A stretch of DNA of 59,627 bases from NCBI GenBank assembly GCA_049841315.1, contig JASGDB010000082.1, positions 1 through 59,627 of the forward strand, read 5' to 3'. The DNA comes from JASGDB01 sp049841315 (GTDB lineage: Bacteria > Bacteroidota > Bacteroidia > Flavobacteriales > Weeksellaceae). Shown here in pieces: positions 1 to 8,901 of this stretch. The first letter of the stretch is position 1. Each line of letters starts with the position of its first letter. Made by a program: the position numbers and the translations under genes. The notes under the pieces were generated by a model that did not search any database, was not told where the DNA came from, and was given only the letters and a program-made list of their open reading frames with translations.

Positions 1-53
1 CTAAATTAGTCGCATAATGAAATTTTGTCCCGCCCTCGAACAGTGGAAATTTC

Positions 54-278
54 TTAACGAAAATTCTTTAAAATTTTTAACGCCTCCGTTTCCGAGGTCA
101 TTTTAAAATAATATGGATATTTTTTTTCCATACAAAATGGCGAAGAGCCCGGTTTTTAAATCTGAAAAAACTATCGGTTCTCAAAACGTTTGGTTTTTCT
201 TCATCATTCAATAAACTCATCACCAGAGCTTTGGAACTTACGTCCACGCCAATCACTTTTTTACTTTAATTTCGCCAT
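54..278 (-). pseudogene. Degraded transposase N-terminus (IS110-like), frameshifted
   Basis: Read on the minus strand, an ATG at 278 gives MAKLK and then a stop. One frame over, the same stretch reads KKVIGVDVSSKALVMSLLND, which resembles the 'GIDVSKxxL' start of the DEDD domain of IS110-family transposases. A further shifted frame gives TSETEALKILKNF before a stop at 54. Three frames over about 220 bp are needed to follow the protein, so the gene is dead and only its N-terminus remains. No transposase catalytic core or terminal repeat is visible, and the fragment may run out of the window. The family assignment rests on a short motif and is tentative. The rest of 1-390 holds only the promoter of the next gene. 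Confidence 0.4.
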
Positions 279-364
279 ACTAATAGCTGTTTTTAATTCA
301 AAGGATTCAAAAATTATCATTTTATAACAACAATATTGAAAATTCTTGCGAGAAAAAAAATCCC

Positions 365-372
365 TACTTTTG
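365..372 (+). promoter_or_regulatory. Bacteroidota -7 box for the S41 peptidase gene
   Basis: TACTTTTG matches TAnnTTTG, 18 bp before the ATG at 391. No Shine-Dalgarno sequence follows. Confidence 0.5.
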
Positions 373-390
373 GCTTCAAAATCATAATGA

Positions 391-1950
391 ATGAAAAACC
401 TCTGCCTGCTGCTGGCTCTGATTGTCCTCACTTCCTGTGTTTCCGTGAAAAAACATAACGAACGTTTAGAAAAACCTATCGCCCCCGAAAAACTGAGAAA
501 AGACACAGATTTCGCCTATGCAAAACTGAAAAAACTGCATCCCGAACTGTACCGCTACACCGGCAAGGAAAAAATGGACAAAAAGTTCGACAGCCTGAAA
601 GCAACGATTCAGCAGCCGATGAAATCTGCGGAATTTTATACCAAACTTGCGCCCGTAATCGCAGAAGTGCGAGAGGGACATCTCCGCCTCGTTCCGCCCG
701 AAAAAATGCTTACCAAAAAAGAAATCAAAAAACTGAAAAACCAGAAAGGTCTTTTGGGAAGAATGAACTACGTGATTGACAGCAACCGGATTTTCGTAAA
801 AGACAACCGCGATAAATTTGAAAACATAAAAGTCGGCACCGAAATCCTCTCCATAAAAGGAATTCCTGTAAAAAATTATCTTGACAGATACCAGAATTTT
901 GTCAACAGCGATGGTTATAATACTACTTTTCAGAAATATTCAATGGCGAGACGGTGGACTTCATTTTTCACTATCGAAAACGGAATTTTAGACAGCGTAG
1001 AAATCAGCACCAGATACCGGAATGAAACAAAAACATTCTATATCCACCGCGAAATTCAAACCAAAAAGGAACAGAAAGAAGAAAAAAAACAAATAGCCGT
1101 CATCAAAAAAGATGAAACAAAGAAAACCAAAGACTACAATCCCGCTCTCCGCGATTTCAACCGTGATTTGCAGTTTCTGAGCGCAGACAGCTCCATTGCG
1201 TACATGAAAATCAAAACTTTTTCGGGAACGTATTCAAGGAAGTTTTATAAGGAAAGTTTTGCTCAGCTCCAAAAAACGAAATCAAAATACCTGATTCTGG
1301 ATATCCGCGACAATTTGGGAGGCTCGCTTTCGGAGATTCACAACCTTTATTCTTATCTGTCGCCGGAAGAATTTCAGTTCCTGAAAGATATTGAGGTAAC
1401 GAGCAGAACTTCCATGCTCCATGCGAATTATTTCAGTGATTTTTCAACGATTACACAACCCATCGCCGTTATCGGGTATCCTTTATATTTCATCGGAACA
1501 ATGCTTTCCACAAAGAAAAAAGACGGAAAAATCTATCTCAAAAACAACAATGCTTTCACCTTGAAAAAACCTAAAAAGACTGTTTTCAAAGGAGAAATCT
1601 ATGTTTTGGTAAACGGAAGCAGTTTTTCCGCCTCCTCAATTATTTCATCAAAATTAAAGAATGACAAAATAGCCCTCATCGTCGGCGAGGAAACCGGAGG
1701 TGCGAATGACGGAACGGTTGCCGGACGCTACTCCTCCCAAAAGCTCCCGAATTCCAAAATGTATCTGCCGATTGGTTTAATGCTGATTCAGCCGGAAATA
1801 AATTTTAGCCACACCCAAAAAGGAGTAATTCCCGATATGGAAATTATTCCTTCACTAAATGATGTGTTAGAAAAAAAGGATATTCAGCTGAAATGGGTGA
1901 TGGATGATATTGAGAAAAAGGGAAAGCTATCCTCTCGCACGCTCCAGTAG
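391..1950 (+). CDS. S41 family peptidase, lipoprotein
   Basis: This is a probable cell-envelope serine protease of the tail-specific (C-terminal processing) S41 family. Residues 1-16 form a lipoprotein signal ending in the lipobox LTSC, so the mature protein is expected to be lipid-anchored. A PDZ-like region lies around residues 130-180. The S41 core follows: YLILDIRDNLGG begins at about residue 300, the Ser-rich nucleophile motif NGSSFSASS is near 408-416, and GEETGG follows. The middle (about 225-250) is a Lys/Glu-rich linker. The ATG at 391 is chosen because it directly precedes the signal peptide. The last 24 bp overlap the convergent gene at 1927-2532. The substrate is unknown. Confidence 0.85.
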   Translation: MKNLCLLLALIVLTSCVSVKKHNERLEKPIAPEKLRKDTDFAYAKLKKLHPELYRYTGKEKMDKKFDSLKATIQQPMKSAEFYTKLAPVIAEVREGHLRLVPPEKMLTKKEIKKLKNQKGLLGRMNYVIDSNRIFVKDNRDKFENIKVGTEILSIKGIPVKNYLDRYQNFVNSDGYNTTFQKYSMARRWTSFFTIENGILDSVEISTRYRNETKTFYIHREIQTKKEQKEEKKQIAVIKKDETKKTKDYNPALRDFNRDLQFLSADSSIAYMKIKTFSGTYSRKFYKESFAQLQKTKSKYLILDIRDNLGGSLSEIHNLYSYLSPEEFQFLKDIEVTSRTSMLHANYFSDFSTITQPIAVIGYPLYFIGTMLSTKKKDGKIYLKNNNAFTLKKPKKTVFKGEIYVLVNGSSFSASSIISSKLKNDKIALIVGEETGGANDGTVAGRYSSQKLPNSKMYLPIGLMLIQPEINFSHTQKGVIPDMEIIPSLNDVLEKKDIQLKWVMDDIEKKGKLSSRTLQ

Positions 1951-2532
1951 CACCATCATCAGAAAAGAAAGAACTACAAGTGTTTCATCTTCATCATCAA
2001 TATCCACCATTCTGTTCAGCTGGAATCTTCTTCCAATCAGCGACGGCATTTTTTTCAAATTAAAATATACTTTTCCCGAAGCATCTTTCACGCTGTAGGA
2101 AGGGTTGAGAAAATACCCCGTAAACATCCCTAAAATCGGGATTTCACCGACAAAACCGTCCCAGATTTTCACCCAGGCATTGTCTTCGGTAATGGTAAAT
2201 TTCACCACATCATTTTCATCCACAATGTCATAGGTAGATTTCCAGAACGAGCGCATTCCTTTTCTTGCCAGCCTGCCGTACCGTTTTGCATTAACGACAT
2301 CCACCATACTGTACGAAGCGTTGAAATCCAGCCATCGGTCGGCTTTTACACGAAACAGTTCCTTTGTACGGCTTTCATCGCTGTATACGGCAACGTCTTC
2401 TTTCAGTTTAAACATTTTCTGGCGAACATAGGCTACGTAATTTCCGTTTCTGTCCGTAATATTGAAATCGCTGGAGAGTGTTGTGATTTTAAATTTAAAA
2501 TCAAGCGGATAGTTGAGATTCTGCAGTACCAT
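1927..2532 (-). CDS. LURP-one-related / scramblase-like beta-barrel protein
   Basis: This 201-residue protein resembles the LURP-one-related/phospholipid-scramblase superfamily (tubby-C-like fold). It starts with a FKFKITTLSSDFNITD strand, then repeats of the type 'D..G..vayvrqK.fklkE...VysDe..tkelf.vkadr', ending with hydrophobic residues VVLSFLMMVLLERA, as in scramblase-like proteins. There is no signal peptide. The role in bacteria is not established; membrane or lipid association is only inferred. Its C-terminal 24 bp overlap the convergent S41 peptidase gene, so the two messages can pair at their 3' ends. Confidence 0.7.
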   Translation of the reverse strand: MVLQNLNYPLDFKFKITTLSSDFNITDRNGNYVAYVRQKMFKLKEDVAVYSDESRTKELFRVKADRWLDFNASYSMVDVVNAKRYGRLARKGMRSFWKSTYDIVDENDVVKFTITEDNAWVKIWDGFVGEIPILGMFTGYFLNPSYSVKDASGKVYFNLKKMPSLIGRRFQLNRMVDIDDEDETLVVLSFLMMVLLERARG

Positions 2533-2546
2533 TTTTATCTTTTTTT

Positions 2547-2554
2547 CAAAGATA
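2547..2554 (-). promoter_or_regulatory. -7 box for the LURP-one-like gene
   Basis: On the minus strand TATCTTTG matches TAnnTTTG, 14 bp before the ATG at 2532. Confidence 0.45.
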
Positions 2555-2600
2555 GAAATTTAGAGCCAAGTAAAAAGGGAAAACATCCGGATTTTTCATA

Positions 2601-2634
2601 AAAAAAGCTGCTTCGTTGTTGAAGCAGCTTTTTT
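2601..2634 (-). terminator. Rho-independent terminator of the OmpA lipoprotein gene
   Basis: The stem AAGCTGCTTC pairs with GAAGCAGCTT around a GTTGTT loop, with A-runs and T-runs on both sides. It lies 18 bp after the stop codon of the gene at 2652-3341. Confidence 0.85.
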
Positions 2635-2651
2635 AATAGGGCAAAAGGAAA

Positions 2652-3341
2652 TTAATTTCCCTGAGCTTCTTTTATCATTTCTTCATTTGCGGTAATTGCA
2701 AACTCTACTCTTCTGTTCTGGGCTCTGCCTTCATCTGTATCATTGGTTGCTACCGGCTCCGCTTCTCCTACTCCTTTTGCAATCATTCTTTCACTTCCAA
2801 TTCCTATAGACATCAGGTAATTTTTCACCGCATTTGCTCTTTTTTCGGACAGGGTAAGGTTGTACTCGTCCGTACCTTTGCTGTCGGTATGTCCGTAGAT
2901 ATTGATATTGGTATCCGGATTGTTTACCAGCACTGTCGCCAGTTTATCAAGATTAGCTTTAGCTACTTCCGTAAGCTCAGAAGAATTGAATGCAAAATTC
3001 ACCATGTTTTCTTTCAAAGTAACTTTGATTCCCTCTCCTACTCTTTCTACCTCAGCACCCGGAAGTGTTTCCTGAATTTCTTTTGCCTGCTTGTCCATTT
3101 TTTTACCGATTACGTTTCCGGCAACACCACCTACTACACCACCGAGTACGGCGCCTAACGGAGCATTTTTACCTTTTCCGAGGTTGTTTCCTAAAATCCC
3201 ACCGATTACCGCTCCGGCAGCAGCACCGATAGCTGTTCCTTTCTGCTGGTTATTGGCATTTTGTACGGATTCACAGCTTGTCAAAAGTAGTGCAGATGAT
3301 AAAAACATACCTGCAATACTTGTTTTATTAATGTATTTCAT
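2652..3341 (-). CDS. OmpA family lipoprotein with glycine zipper
   Basis: This 229-residue outer-membrane lipoprotein probably tethers the membrane to peptidoglycan. The signal peptide ends in LLTSC (lipobox Cys about residue 23). Residues 35-80 are a Gly/Ala-rich zipper (GTAIGAAAGAVIGGILGNNLG) that may insert in the membrane. The C-terminal half is an OmpA domain. It contains VNFAFNSSELTEVAKANLDKL and the peptidoglycan-binding signature NIYGHTDSKGTDEYN...LSEKRANAVKNYL, and it ends with the conserved AQNRRVEFAI. The layout is that of the E. coli YiaD type. A terminator follows, so it is probably a single-gene unit. Confidence 0.9.
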   Translation of the reverse strand: MKYINKTSIAGMFLSSALLLTSCESVQNANNQQKGTAIGAAAGAVIGGILGNNLGKGKNAPLGAVLGGVVGGVAGNVIGKKMDKQAKEIQETLPGAEVERVGEGIKVTLKENMVNFAFNSSELTEVAKANLDKLATVLVNNPDTNINIYGHTDSKGTDEYNLTLSEKRANAVKNYLMSIGIGSERMIAKGVGEAEPVATNDTDEGRAQNRRVEFAITANEEMIKEAQGN

Positions 3342-3365
3342 AATTTTTATTTTTAATTGAATGTA

Positions 3366-3827
3366 TTATTTTGAAACTTTCTGGAAATTGTACACCACTC
3401 TCACTTCTGTAGAGTTATCCGCAAGGCTGAACTGGTCTTCCGACTGGCTTACAATGCTTAATGTATATCCTGAAAGATTCTGTTTGGCTTTCGTACCGTC
3501 GGCTATTTTTTTGAATTTGAACGTAGTACCGTCGGCTGCATCAATTTTTATTGGCTGCGTAACGGACGGGCAGTCTCCGCCTCCATTAATGGTATAGCTT
3601 CCTGTATAATTATTCGGAACGAGCTTCCACTCGCTTCCTACCCAGCATTGTGCATCGGCACCTTCGCCAAAAGGTTTTACTTTATAGCTTTTGTCAAAAT
3701 CTACAGAAGTAATCTGCCATGTTCCTTTCAGTTTAAGAAATTCGGCACGGTTGTTCTGTGCGGTTTTTGCAGCGGAGCATGACAATAATGTAGCTCCTAC
3801 GATTCCTGCTAACAATATTTTTTTCAT
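3366..3827 (-). CDS. Lipocalin-like lipoprotein
   Basis: This small secreted lipoprotein has a signal MKKILLAGIVGATLLSC with a clear lipobox. I start at 3827 rather than at the upstream in-frame ATG at 3860, because the signal peptide begins there. The mature part starts with FLKLKGTWQITSVDFD, the lipocalin-type GxW motif, and continues as short beta strands (WKLVPNNYTGSYTIN, TPFKFKK-like, YTLSIVSQ) ending VRVVYNFQKV. It resembles the lipocalin-like families common in Bacteroidota, whose ligand is unknown. It lies just upstream of the OmpA lipoprotein gene, with 24 bp between them, and may be co-transcribed with it. Confidence 0.7.
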   Translation of the reverse strand: MKKILLAGIVGATLLSCSAAKTAQNNRAEFLKLKGTWQITSVDFDKSYKVKPFGEGADAQCWVGSEWKLVPNNYTGSYTINGGGDCPSVTQPIKIDAADGTTFKFKKIADGTKAKQNLSGYTLSIVSQSEDQFSLADNSTEVRVVYNFQKVSK

Positions 3828-3893
3828 AGTGATTAAATAATTGATTTGTTTTCTTAGCATATAAAATTATGCCAATTTTCTCATACTAAAAAT

Positions 3894-3918
3894 AAAAGTC
3901 CGAAAAAATCGGACTTTT
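3894..3918 (-). terminator. Terminator of the subtilase gene
   Basis: The arms AAAAGTCCGA and TCGGACTTTT form a 10-bp stem with a short A-rich loop, flanked by T/A runs. It lies 26 bp past the stop codon at 3944. Confidence 0.85.
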
Positions 3919-3943
3919 TTATGAATTTTTTAAGAATTGATTC

Positions 3944-5650
3944 TTATTTTTTTACTTTTTTTACCACTTTCTTTTTAGTTGATGATTTTTTAACGGCTGT
4001 TTTGGTTGCGGTAGCTGTTTTCTGATAAAAATGAGTGTACGCATACTCCGCAGCTTTTGCCGTGTCAATCACACCGCCGGCTTCGGAAATCATATCGAAA
4101 CGGTTGTTGGTATTGGTTGGAAGCATGGCATTTACGGTAGATTTGTTCACGGTTTTCACCAGAGATTCTATCACCTGGGCAGGGGTAAGATTCGGCATGT
4201 AGGCAAGCAGAACAGCCGCAGCTCCCGCCACAACAGGCGATGCCATTGATGTTCCCTGAAGATATTCATATTTTCCGTCCGGAACGGTAGAATAAATTTT
4301 GTCTCCCGGCGCAAAAACATTCACCATTTTTTGGTTGAAATTAGAGAATCCGGCTCTCAGCATTTCATTATTATTCGTACTTGCTCCTACTACAATCATA
4401 TTGTTGATGAAGGGTTTTTCATCGGTTACTTTGTAGAAATTAGTCGGGAAATAGGTGTGTTCCATAAGGTCTTCATTTTCATTTCCTGCTGCTTTTACCA
4501 ATAATACTCCTTTTTCCTCTGCATATTTGAAAGCATCCCAAACATATTTTTTGCCCGGAGAAACAGGCTTTCCGAAACTCATGTTGAGAACTTTCGCTCC
4601 GTTGTCTACGGCATAACGAATGGCATTCGCCACATCTTTATCTCTTTCATCTCCGTTCGGAACGGCACGAACCGTCATTATTTTCGCCACTTTGTGGGCA
4701 ACACCGTACTGAATTTCTTTTCCCTGAGGAGTTCCTGCGATAATTCCGGCAACGTGGGTTCCGTGCTTTGCATCAGGTCCTTCATAATGATTGTTTCCGT
4801 AGCTTTTTTCGGAATAATCGCTGTAATTGTCGCCGACGGTTTCCGCACGAGGGTCAAAATCAAGATTGTACTGCTTCGTTGCCTGAGACCCGAAATAGTC
4901 GAGTGCTTCTTTCATTTGTGAACTCATGTATTTTTCGACTTCTGCGGGAGATTTTCCGCTGACTTCGGGGTCATTGGCTATTCTTCCGAGAATATCCGCC
5001 GCAATCGCCTCATCTTGTGTGGCCGGTTTTATGGAAGCAAGTGTTTCAGCTGAAAGATTTTTACCGTTCAGTAATTTTCCCATTACCGGGACAAGACCGT
5101 TCATTTTCGTATAAAATTCAAAACTTTGTTTGGCTTCAATGCTTTTTGTGTTGAAAATCTCTTTGGATTTCATGTACATTTCAAATTCTTCCGGCATTTT
5201 CGCCTGATTGGCTTTATTCGCCGAAGAATCCGCACCTTCAAAAATCGGTTTATACTGCTTTACCACACGGGTAACTTCCAGATTATCTACATCAGTATCG
5301 GTGGTTTTGTTTCCCATGAAATTCCAGCCGAAAATATCGTCCGCATATCCGTTTCCGTCGTCATCTTTACCGTTATTCGGAACTTCGTTCGGGTTTTTCC
5401 ACATGTTTTTTACAAGACCGGGATGGTCAACCTCCACACCGCTGTCCAAAACGCCGACTACGACCGTTTTCGGCTTAAGACCTTTGGATTCCAGATATTT
5501 ATAGGCATTCTGAGTATTGACACCGTACACATTTTCTTTGGAAAAATCCTTGTGATACCACGTCATTAAATCCTTATCCTGAGCTTCTTCCTGTGAATAA
5601 GCAAAACTGAATCCTGCAAAAAATGCTGCCGCAATAATTATTTTTTTCAT
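3944..5650 (-). CDS. Secreted S8 family serine peptidase (subtilase)
   Basis: This 568-residue subtilisin-like protease has an N-terminal signal peptide (MKKIIIAAAFFAGFSFAYSQ). The catalytic triad is visible as D69 in VGVLDSGVEVDHP, H296 in KHGTHVAG and S468 in GTSMASPVVAG. The Asp-His spacing of about 227 residues is much larger than in classical subtilases and reflects an insertion of charged helices (about 110-270). No T9SS sorting domain is present. The C-terminus is a Thr/Lys-rich tail (KKSSTKKKVVKKVKK). It lies directly downstream of the WbqC-like gene, whose stop codon abuts its ATG, and is the last gene of the parA-to-wbqC block. Confidence 0.9.
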   Translation of the reverse strand: MKKIIIAAAFFAGFSFAYSQEEAQDKDLMTWYHKDFSKENVYGVNTQNAYKYLESKGLKPKTVVVGVLDSGVEVDHPGLVKNMWKNPNEVPNNGKDDDGNGYADDIFGWNFMGNKTTDTDVDNLEVTRVVKQYKPIFEGADSSANKANQAKMPEEFEMYMKSKEIFNTKSIEAKQSFEFYTKMNGLVPVMGKLLNGKNLSAETLASIKPATQDEAIAADILGRIANDPEVSGKSPAEVEKYMSSQMKEALDYFGSQATKQYNLDFDPRAETVGDNYSDYSEKSYGNNHYEGPDAKHGTHVAGIIAGTPQGKEIQYGVAHKVAKIMTVRAVPNGDERDKDVANAIRYAVDNGAKVLNMSFGKPVSPGKKYVWDAFKYAEEKGVLLVKAAGNENEDLMEHTYFPTNFYKVTDEKPFINNMIVVGASTNNNEMLRAGFSNFNQKMVNVFAPGDKIYSTVPDGKYEYLQGTSMASPVVAGAAAVLLAYMPNLTPAQVIESLVKTVNKSTVNAMLPTNTNNRFDMISEAGGVIDTAKAAEYAYTHFYQKTATATKTAVKKSSTKKKVVKKVKK

Positions 5651-6271
5651 TTATATACTGTTTTGTGTGTTGTTTTTAATATAAGTCAAACTTTCGGGGC
5701 CTTTGTTACAAAGCAGGTCGATGATGGACAAATCTTCCTTGAAACCCATTTTATCGGAAAAAGTCTGGTAATATTCTTCCATTCCTTTTATTTCAGGGGT
5801 TTTCGCGGAAAAACGGTTTCTGAAATCTTCCTCGTCCGGCTGCTGCAGATATTCGGTATTCAAACGGTATGCCTTTTCCGTTTTCAGGATTTGGAGAATG
5901 ACCTTTAAAGCGTTCAGATTAAAGGCAAGAAGCGACTGTTCTTCACATTCAAAGATACTTTTCAGCTTGTCTTCGTAATATTCAAAATAAGGCGAACTCT
6001 GATAAGCGTTTTTAATGGATTTCCAATGGAGGCTTTTCCAGTTTTCCGCACCGGACATTTCAATCTCTTTCATTGCTCTTTTTCCGTTGTGGTGAATCGG
6101 GATGATTAATGAAAGAATGCCGTTTGCTCCATAGATATTCGCACGGTTTCTGTAGGTTTGTTTCGGGAAATGCTCGTGCTGTTCCAATGTGATTTCCGTA
6201 TTTTCATTCAAAAAAACTGAAAACCATGAAACCGGAGGAAGATAAAATACGGGTAAAAGAATTTTGGACAT
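5651..6271 (-). CDS. WbqC family protein
   Basis: This 206-residue protein matches the WbqC-like family (PF08889 type). It starts with LLPVFYLPPVSWFSVFLN and has a central WKSLHWKSIKNAYQSSPYFEYYEDKL, the region that is best conserved in the family. WbqC homologues occur in O-antigen and glycan loci, but no biochemical activity is firmly established. Flavobacterial genomes commonly place it downstream of lepB, as here. There is no signal peptide, so it is probably cytoplasmic. The stop codon immediately precedes the ATG of the subtilase gene. Confidence 0.85.
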   Translation of the reverse strand: MSKILLPVFYLPPVSWFSVFLNENTEITLEQHEHFPKQTYRNRANIYGANGILSLIIPIHHNGKRAMKEIEMSGAENWKSLHWKSIKNAYQSSPYFEYYEDKLKSIFECEEQSLLAFNLNALKVILQILKTEKAYRLNTEYLQQPDEEDFRNRFSAKTPEIKGMEEYYQTFSDKMGFKEDLSIIDLLCNKGPESLTYIKNNTQNSI

Positions 6272-6307
6272 TTTTTGCTTTGTTAAATCAGAATAGAAAT
6301 TATCCGA

Positions 6308-6342
6308 AAACCCTTTCAGAGTTTTGATCTCTGAAAGGGTTT
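6308..6342. repeat. Family C hairpin, copy 1
   Basis: The arms AAACCCTTTCAGAG and CTCTGAAAGGGTTT (14 bp) enclose a TTTTGAT loop. It lies between lepB and the WbqC-like gene. The same shell occurs at 27604-27636, and a version with different stem bases at 40706-40738 and 48334-48368. Confidence 0.75.
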
Positions 6343-6399
6343 ATTATCACATACTTATTAATTAAAAAAAATCATTGAATCGATTTTACCACTGTCTTT

Positions 6400-8040
6400 T
6401 TATTCGTCTGAATCTTTTTTCTTAAACAGTTTTGTAAAGTATTCCCAACCGAAGAACAGCACTAATAATCCGGCTGCCAGCCACAAGTAAGAATGTTTGT
6501 CTTTTTCTCCGGTGTTGGTTGCTTTGAACATTCTGTCCCAACGGAATTTCCAGCCGTCAGCCTGATAGCTCGCCTGGTCATCTGCAAAAGCGCCTTCAAT
6601 GCTCATCCATGTAAACATCGGCTTTCCGACAATGTGAGTTTCCGGAACGAAACCGAAAAATCTGGAATCCAAAGATGCATCACGGTTGTCCCCTATCATC
6701 ATATAATAATCGTATTTTACGGTGTATTGATTGGTTTCCTGACCATTAATAAAGAATTTGCCGTTTTTGTTTTCAAAATTGTTCCCTTCGTATACGGAAA
6801 TCAGTTTTTTATAAGTTGGCAGGTTATCTTCCGTAAGCGTGATGACATCTCCTTTTTTCGGAATCTGAAGTGGCCCGTACCAATCGGGATTCCAAGGTTT
6901 GTTTTTAGGAAAAGTTCCTCCTGCAACTCCCTTTGCTTCAATATTTTCACTAACGGAAATCGTTTGAGGAAGATTTTTAATAACCTCCTTTCTTTTATCC
7001 GTAAGTTGCATTAAATAGGTGGTATTTGCCGGATTAATATTGTATTTCGGGGCAATACTGTCGATGAAATACGGATTTTCGGTATTAAGATGCAGTATAG
7101 ATATAAAACCTTCCTGTTTAAAAAGCCCTTGGATGTCCAGCTCTGCTCCCGTTTCCACGTAATAGGAATGCTGAACATCTGCATCTCCCATTCTCACTTC
7201 GGGTTTTCCGTTAATCAACATTTTTCCCGCTTTGAACTCGATAATATCTCCCGGCTCTGCAACTAATCTTTTCACATAAGGGTCTTTTCTGTCGATAGCG
7301 GTGTGTGCGGAATCTTCGGGATAATTGAAAACCACAATATCGTTCCGTTTCGGTTTTTCCCAACCCGGAAGCCTGAAATATGGTAATTGAACTGCTTCTA
7401 CATAAGATTTCGGGTCGTTTTTCGTATCTTTATCATTTCCTTTATTGTAAATTGTTCCCTGCAAAAACGGAATGGCAAGCGGGCGCATCGGCATTCTGTA
7501 TCCGTAATTGAGTTTATTGACAAATAGGAAATCTCCCACGAGAAGCGTACGCTCCATAGAACCTGTCGGAATCCCGAAAGGCTGAGTAATAAAGACGTGG
7601 ATAATGGTCGCAAACACGACTGCAAACGTAATCGAACCGATGAAGGTTTCTTTTTTCTTGTCTTGAGCTTCTTCTCCCGGAAGCAGGAAAGTGTTCTTTT
7701 CGTCCTCAATTTCTACATCTTTTCCATAGTTGACAACCGCCATATAAATAAACGGAAGAATTACCGTAAGCAATCTTTGCGTAAAAGAAGTTTTCCCGAA
7801 TTTTTTCATCAAGAAAAGGTGGAAAACCGTCATCATAATCGGCCCTACAATCGGGAGATACGACAGAACTGACCACCATTTCGGATTTTCGGTTTCTTTC
7901 AGAATGATGTAATAATTGTAAAACGGAATAAATGCGAAAAACGGGCTGTAACCCATTTTTTTAAACAGCTTCCACGTAGAAATCCCCATCAAAACAGAAA
8001 GAACGAGGACATAAAAAGTATAAGTAAGAAAATAATTCAT
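6400..8040 (-). CDS. lepB: Signal peptidase I
   Basis: This membrane serine protease removes signal peptides from exported preproteins. The N-terminus has several hydrophobic segments (about 1-25, 35-50, 60-80, 85-105), then a further one just before the catalytic region. The nucleophile is Ser161 in GIPTGSMERTLLVGD, the general base is Lys257 in PYVKRLVAEPGD, and the conserved box IGDNRDASLDSRFFGFV is near 449. At 546 residues it is far longer than E. coli LepB (324). The extra length is the multi-pass N-terminus and an insertion of nearly 200 residues between Lys257 and the GDNRD box. A final hydrophobic segment and KKKDSDE end the protein. It follows dapB in the block. Confidence 0.93.
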   Translation of the reverse strand: MNYFLTYTFYVLVLSVLMGISTWKLFKKMGYSPFFAFIPFYNYYIILKETENPKWWSVLSYLPIVGPIMMTVFHLFLMKKFGKTSFTQRLLTVILPFIYMAVVNYGKDVEIEDEKNTFLLPGEEAQDKKKETFIGSITFAVVFATIIHVFITQPFGIPTGSMERTLLVGDFLFVNKLNYGYRMPMRPLAIPFLQGTIYNKGNDKDTKNDPKSYVEAVQLPYFRLPGWEKPKRNDIVVFNYPEDSAHTAIDRKDPYVKRLVAEPGDIIEFKAGKMLINGKPEVRMGDADVQHSYYVETGAELDIQGLFKQEGFISILHLNTENPYFIDSIAPKYNINPANTTYLMQLTDKRKEVIKNLPQTISVSENIEAKGVAGGTFPKNKPWNPDWYGPLQIPKKGDVITLTEDNLPTYKKLISVYEGNNFENKNGKFFINGQETNQYTVKYDYYMMIGDNRDASLDSRFFGFVPETHIVGKPMFTWMSIEGAFADDQASYQADGWKFRWDRMFKATNTGEKDKHSYLWLAAGLLVLFFGWEYFTKLFKKKDSDE

Positions 8041-8162
8041 ATTGTTTATTTTTTGCGGTTAGCGACTGATTTTCCGCTTTTTTTTATTTAAAAATTAAAA
8101 CGTGCATAATTAGTTTATAATATTTTAAAATTGTTACATTTTCTCATTGCTAAATTATTACA

Positions 8163-8867
8163 TTAAGCCAAACCCAAAACGTCTTTCATAGAGAAATTTC
8201 CTTTCTTCCCTTTAATCCATTCTGATGCGATAACAGCTCCCAATGCGAAACCGTTTCTGTTGTATGCCGTATGTTTGATTTCAATTTCGTCTACTTCACT
8301 GCGGTAAAAAATACTGTGTGTTCCCGGAACTTCATCTTCACGAATGGCGAAAATCCCAATCTGGTCTTCTTTTGTTTCCTCCAGTTTCCATGCGTTGAAA
8401 CGTTCATCATGTTTAATAATTCCTTCGGCAAGCGTAATGGCTGTCCCGCTCGGTGCGTCTTTTTTGTGGGTGTGATGAATTTCTTCAAGCTGAATATTGT
8501 ATTCCGGGAAGCCTTTCATCATTTCCGCCAGTTTTTCATTCAAAGCGAAAAAAAGATTAACGCCCAAACTGAAATTGGAACCATATAAAAAGGCTGTCTG
8601 ATTTTCTTCGGCAATCTGCTCTATCTGAGCTCTTTTTGCGAGCCAGCCCGTAGTTCCGCAAACGACAGGAATTTTATTTTCAAGACAAACACGGATATTG
8701 TTGAAAGCGGCTTCCGGCTGGGAAAATTCAATCACTACATCGGGATTATTGAGATTTTCCTTAGTAGGAGTTTCTTTGAGACGAGCGGTAATTTCGTGCC
8801 CTCTGTCTGTGGCGATTTTATCAATAATCTGCCCCATTTTTCCGTATCCTACCAATGCTATTTTCAT
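8163..8867 (-). CDS. dapB: 4-hydroxy-tetrahydrodipicolinate reductase
   Basis: DapB reduces 4-hydroxy-tetrahydrodipicolinate with NAD(P)H in lysine and meso-diaminopimelate synthesis, which supplies peptidoglycan. The dinucleotide-binding motif VGYGKMGQ begins at residue 6. The signature ELHHxxKxDAPSGTA appears as EIHHTHKKDAPSGTA with its catalytic His pair and Lys. The C-terminus has HTAYNRNGFALGAV. At 234 residues it is slightly shorter than the E. coli enzyme (273), as is usual in Bacteroidota. The neighbouring DUF5683 gene lies upstream across a 162-bp gap that contains a dispersed repeat. Confidence 0.95.
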   Translation of the reverse strand: MKIALVGYGKMGQIIDKIATDRGHEITARLKETPTKENLNNPDVVIEFSQPEAAFNNIRVCLENKIPVVCGTTGWLAKRAQIEQIAEENQTAFLYGSNFSLGVNLFFALNEKLAEMMKGFPEYNIQLEEIHHTHKKDAPSGTAITLAEGIIKHDERFNAWKLEETKEDQIGIFAIREDEVPGTHSIFYRSEVDEIEIKHTAYNRNGFALGAVIASEWIKGKKGNFSMKDVLGLA

Positions 8868-8901
8868 ATTTTTTTTGTTTCAAGTTTCAAGTTAAATGTT
8901 T

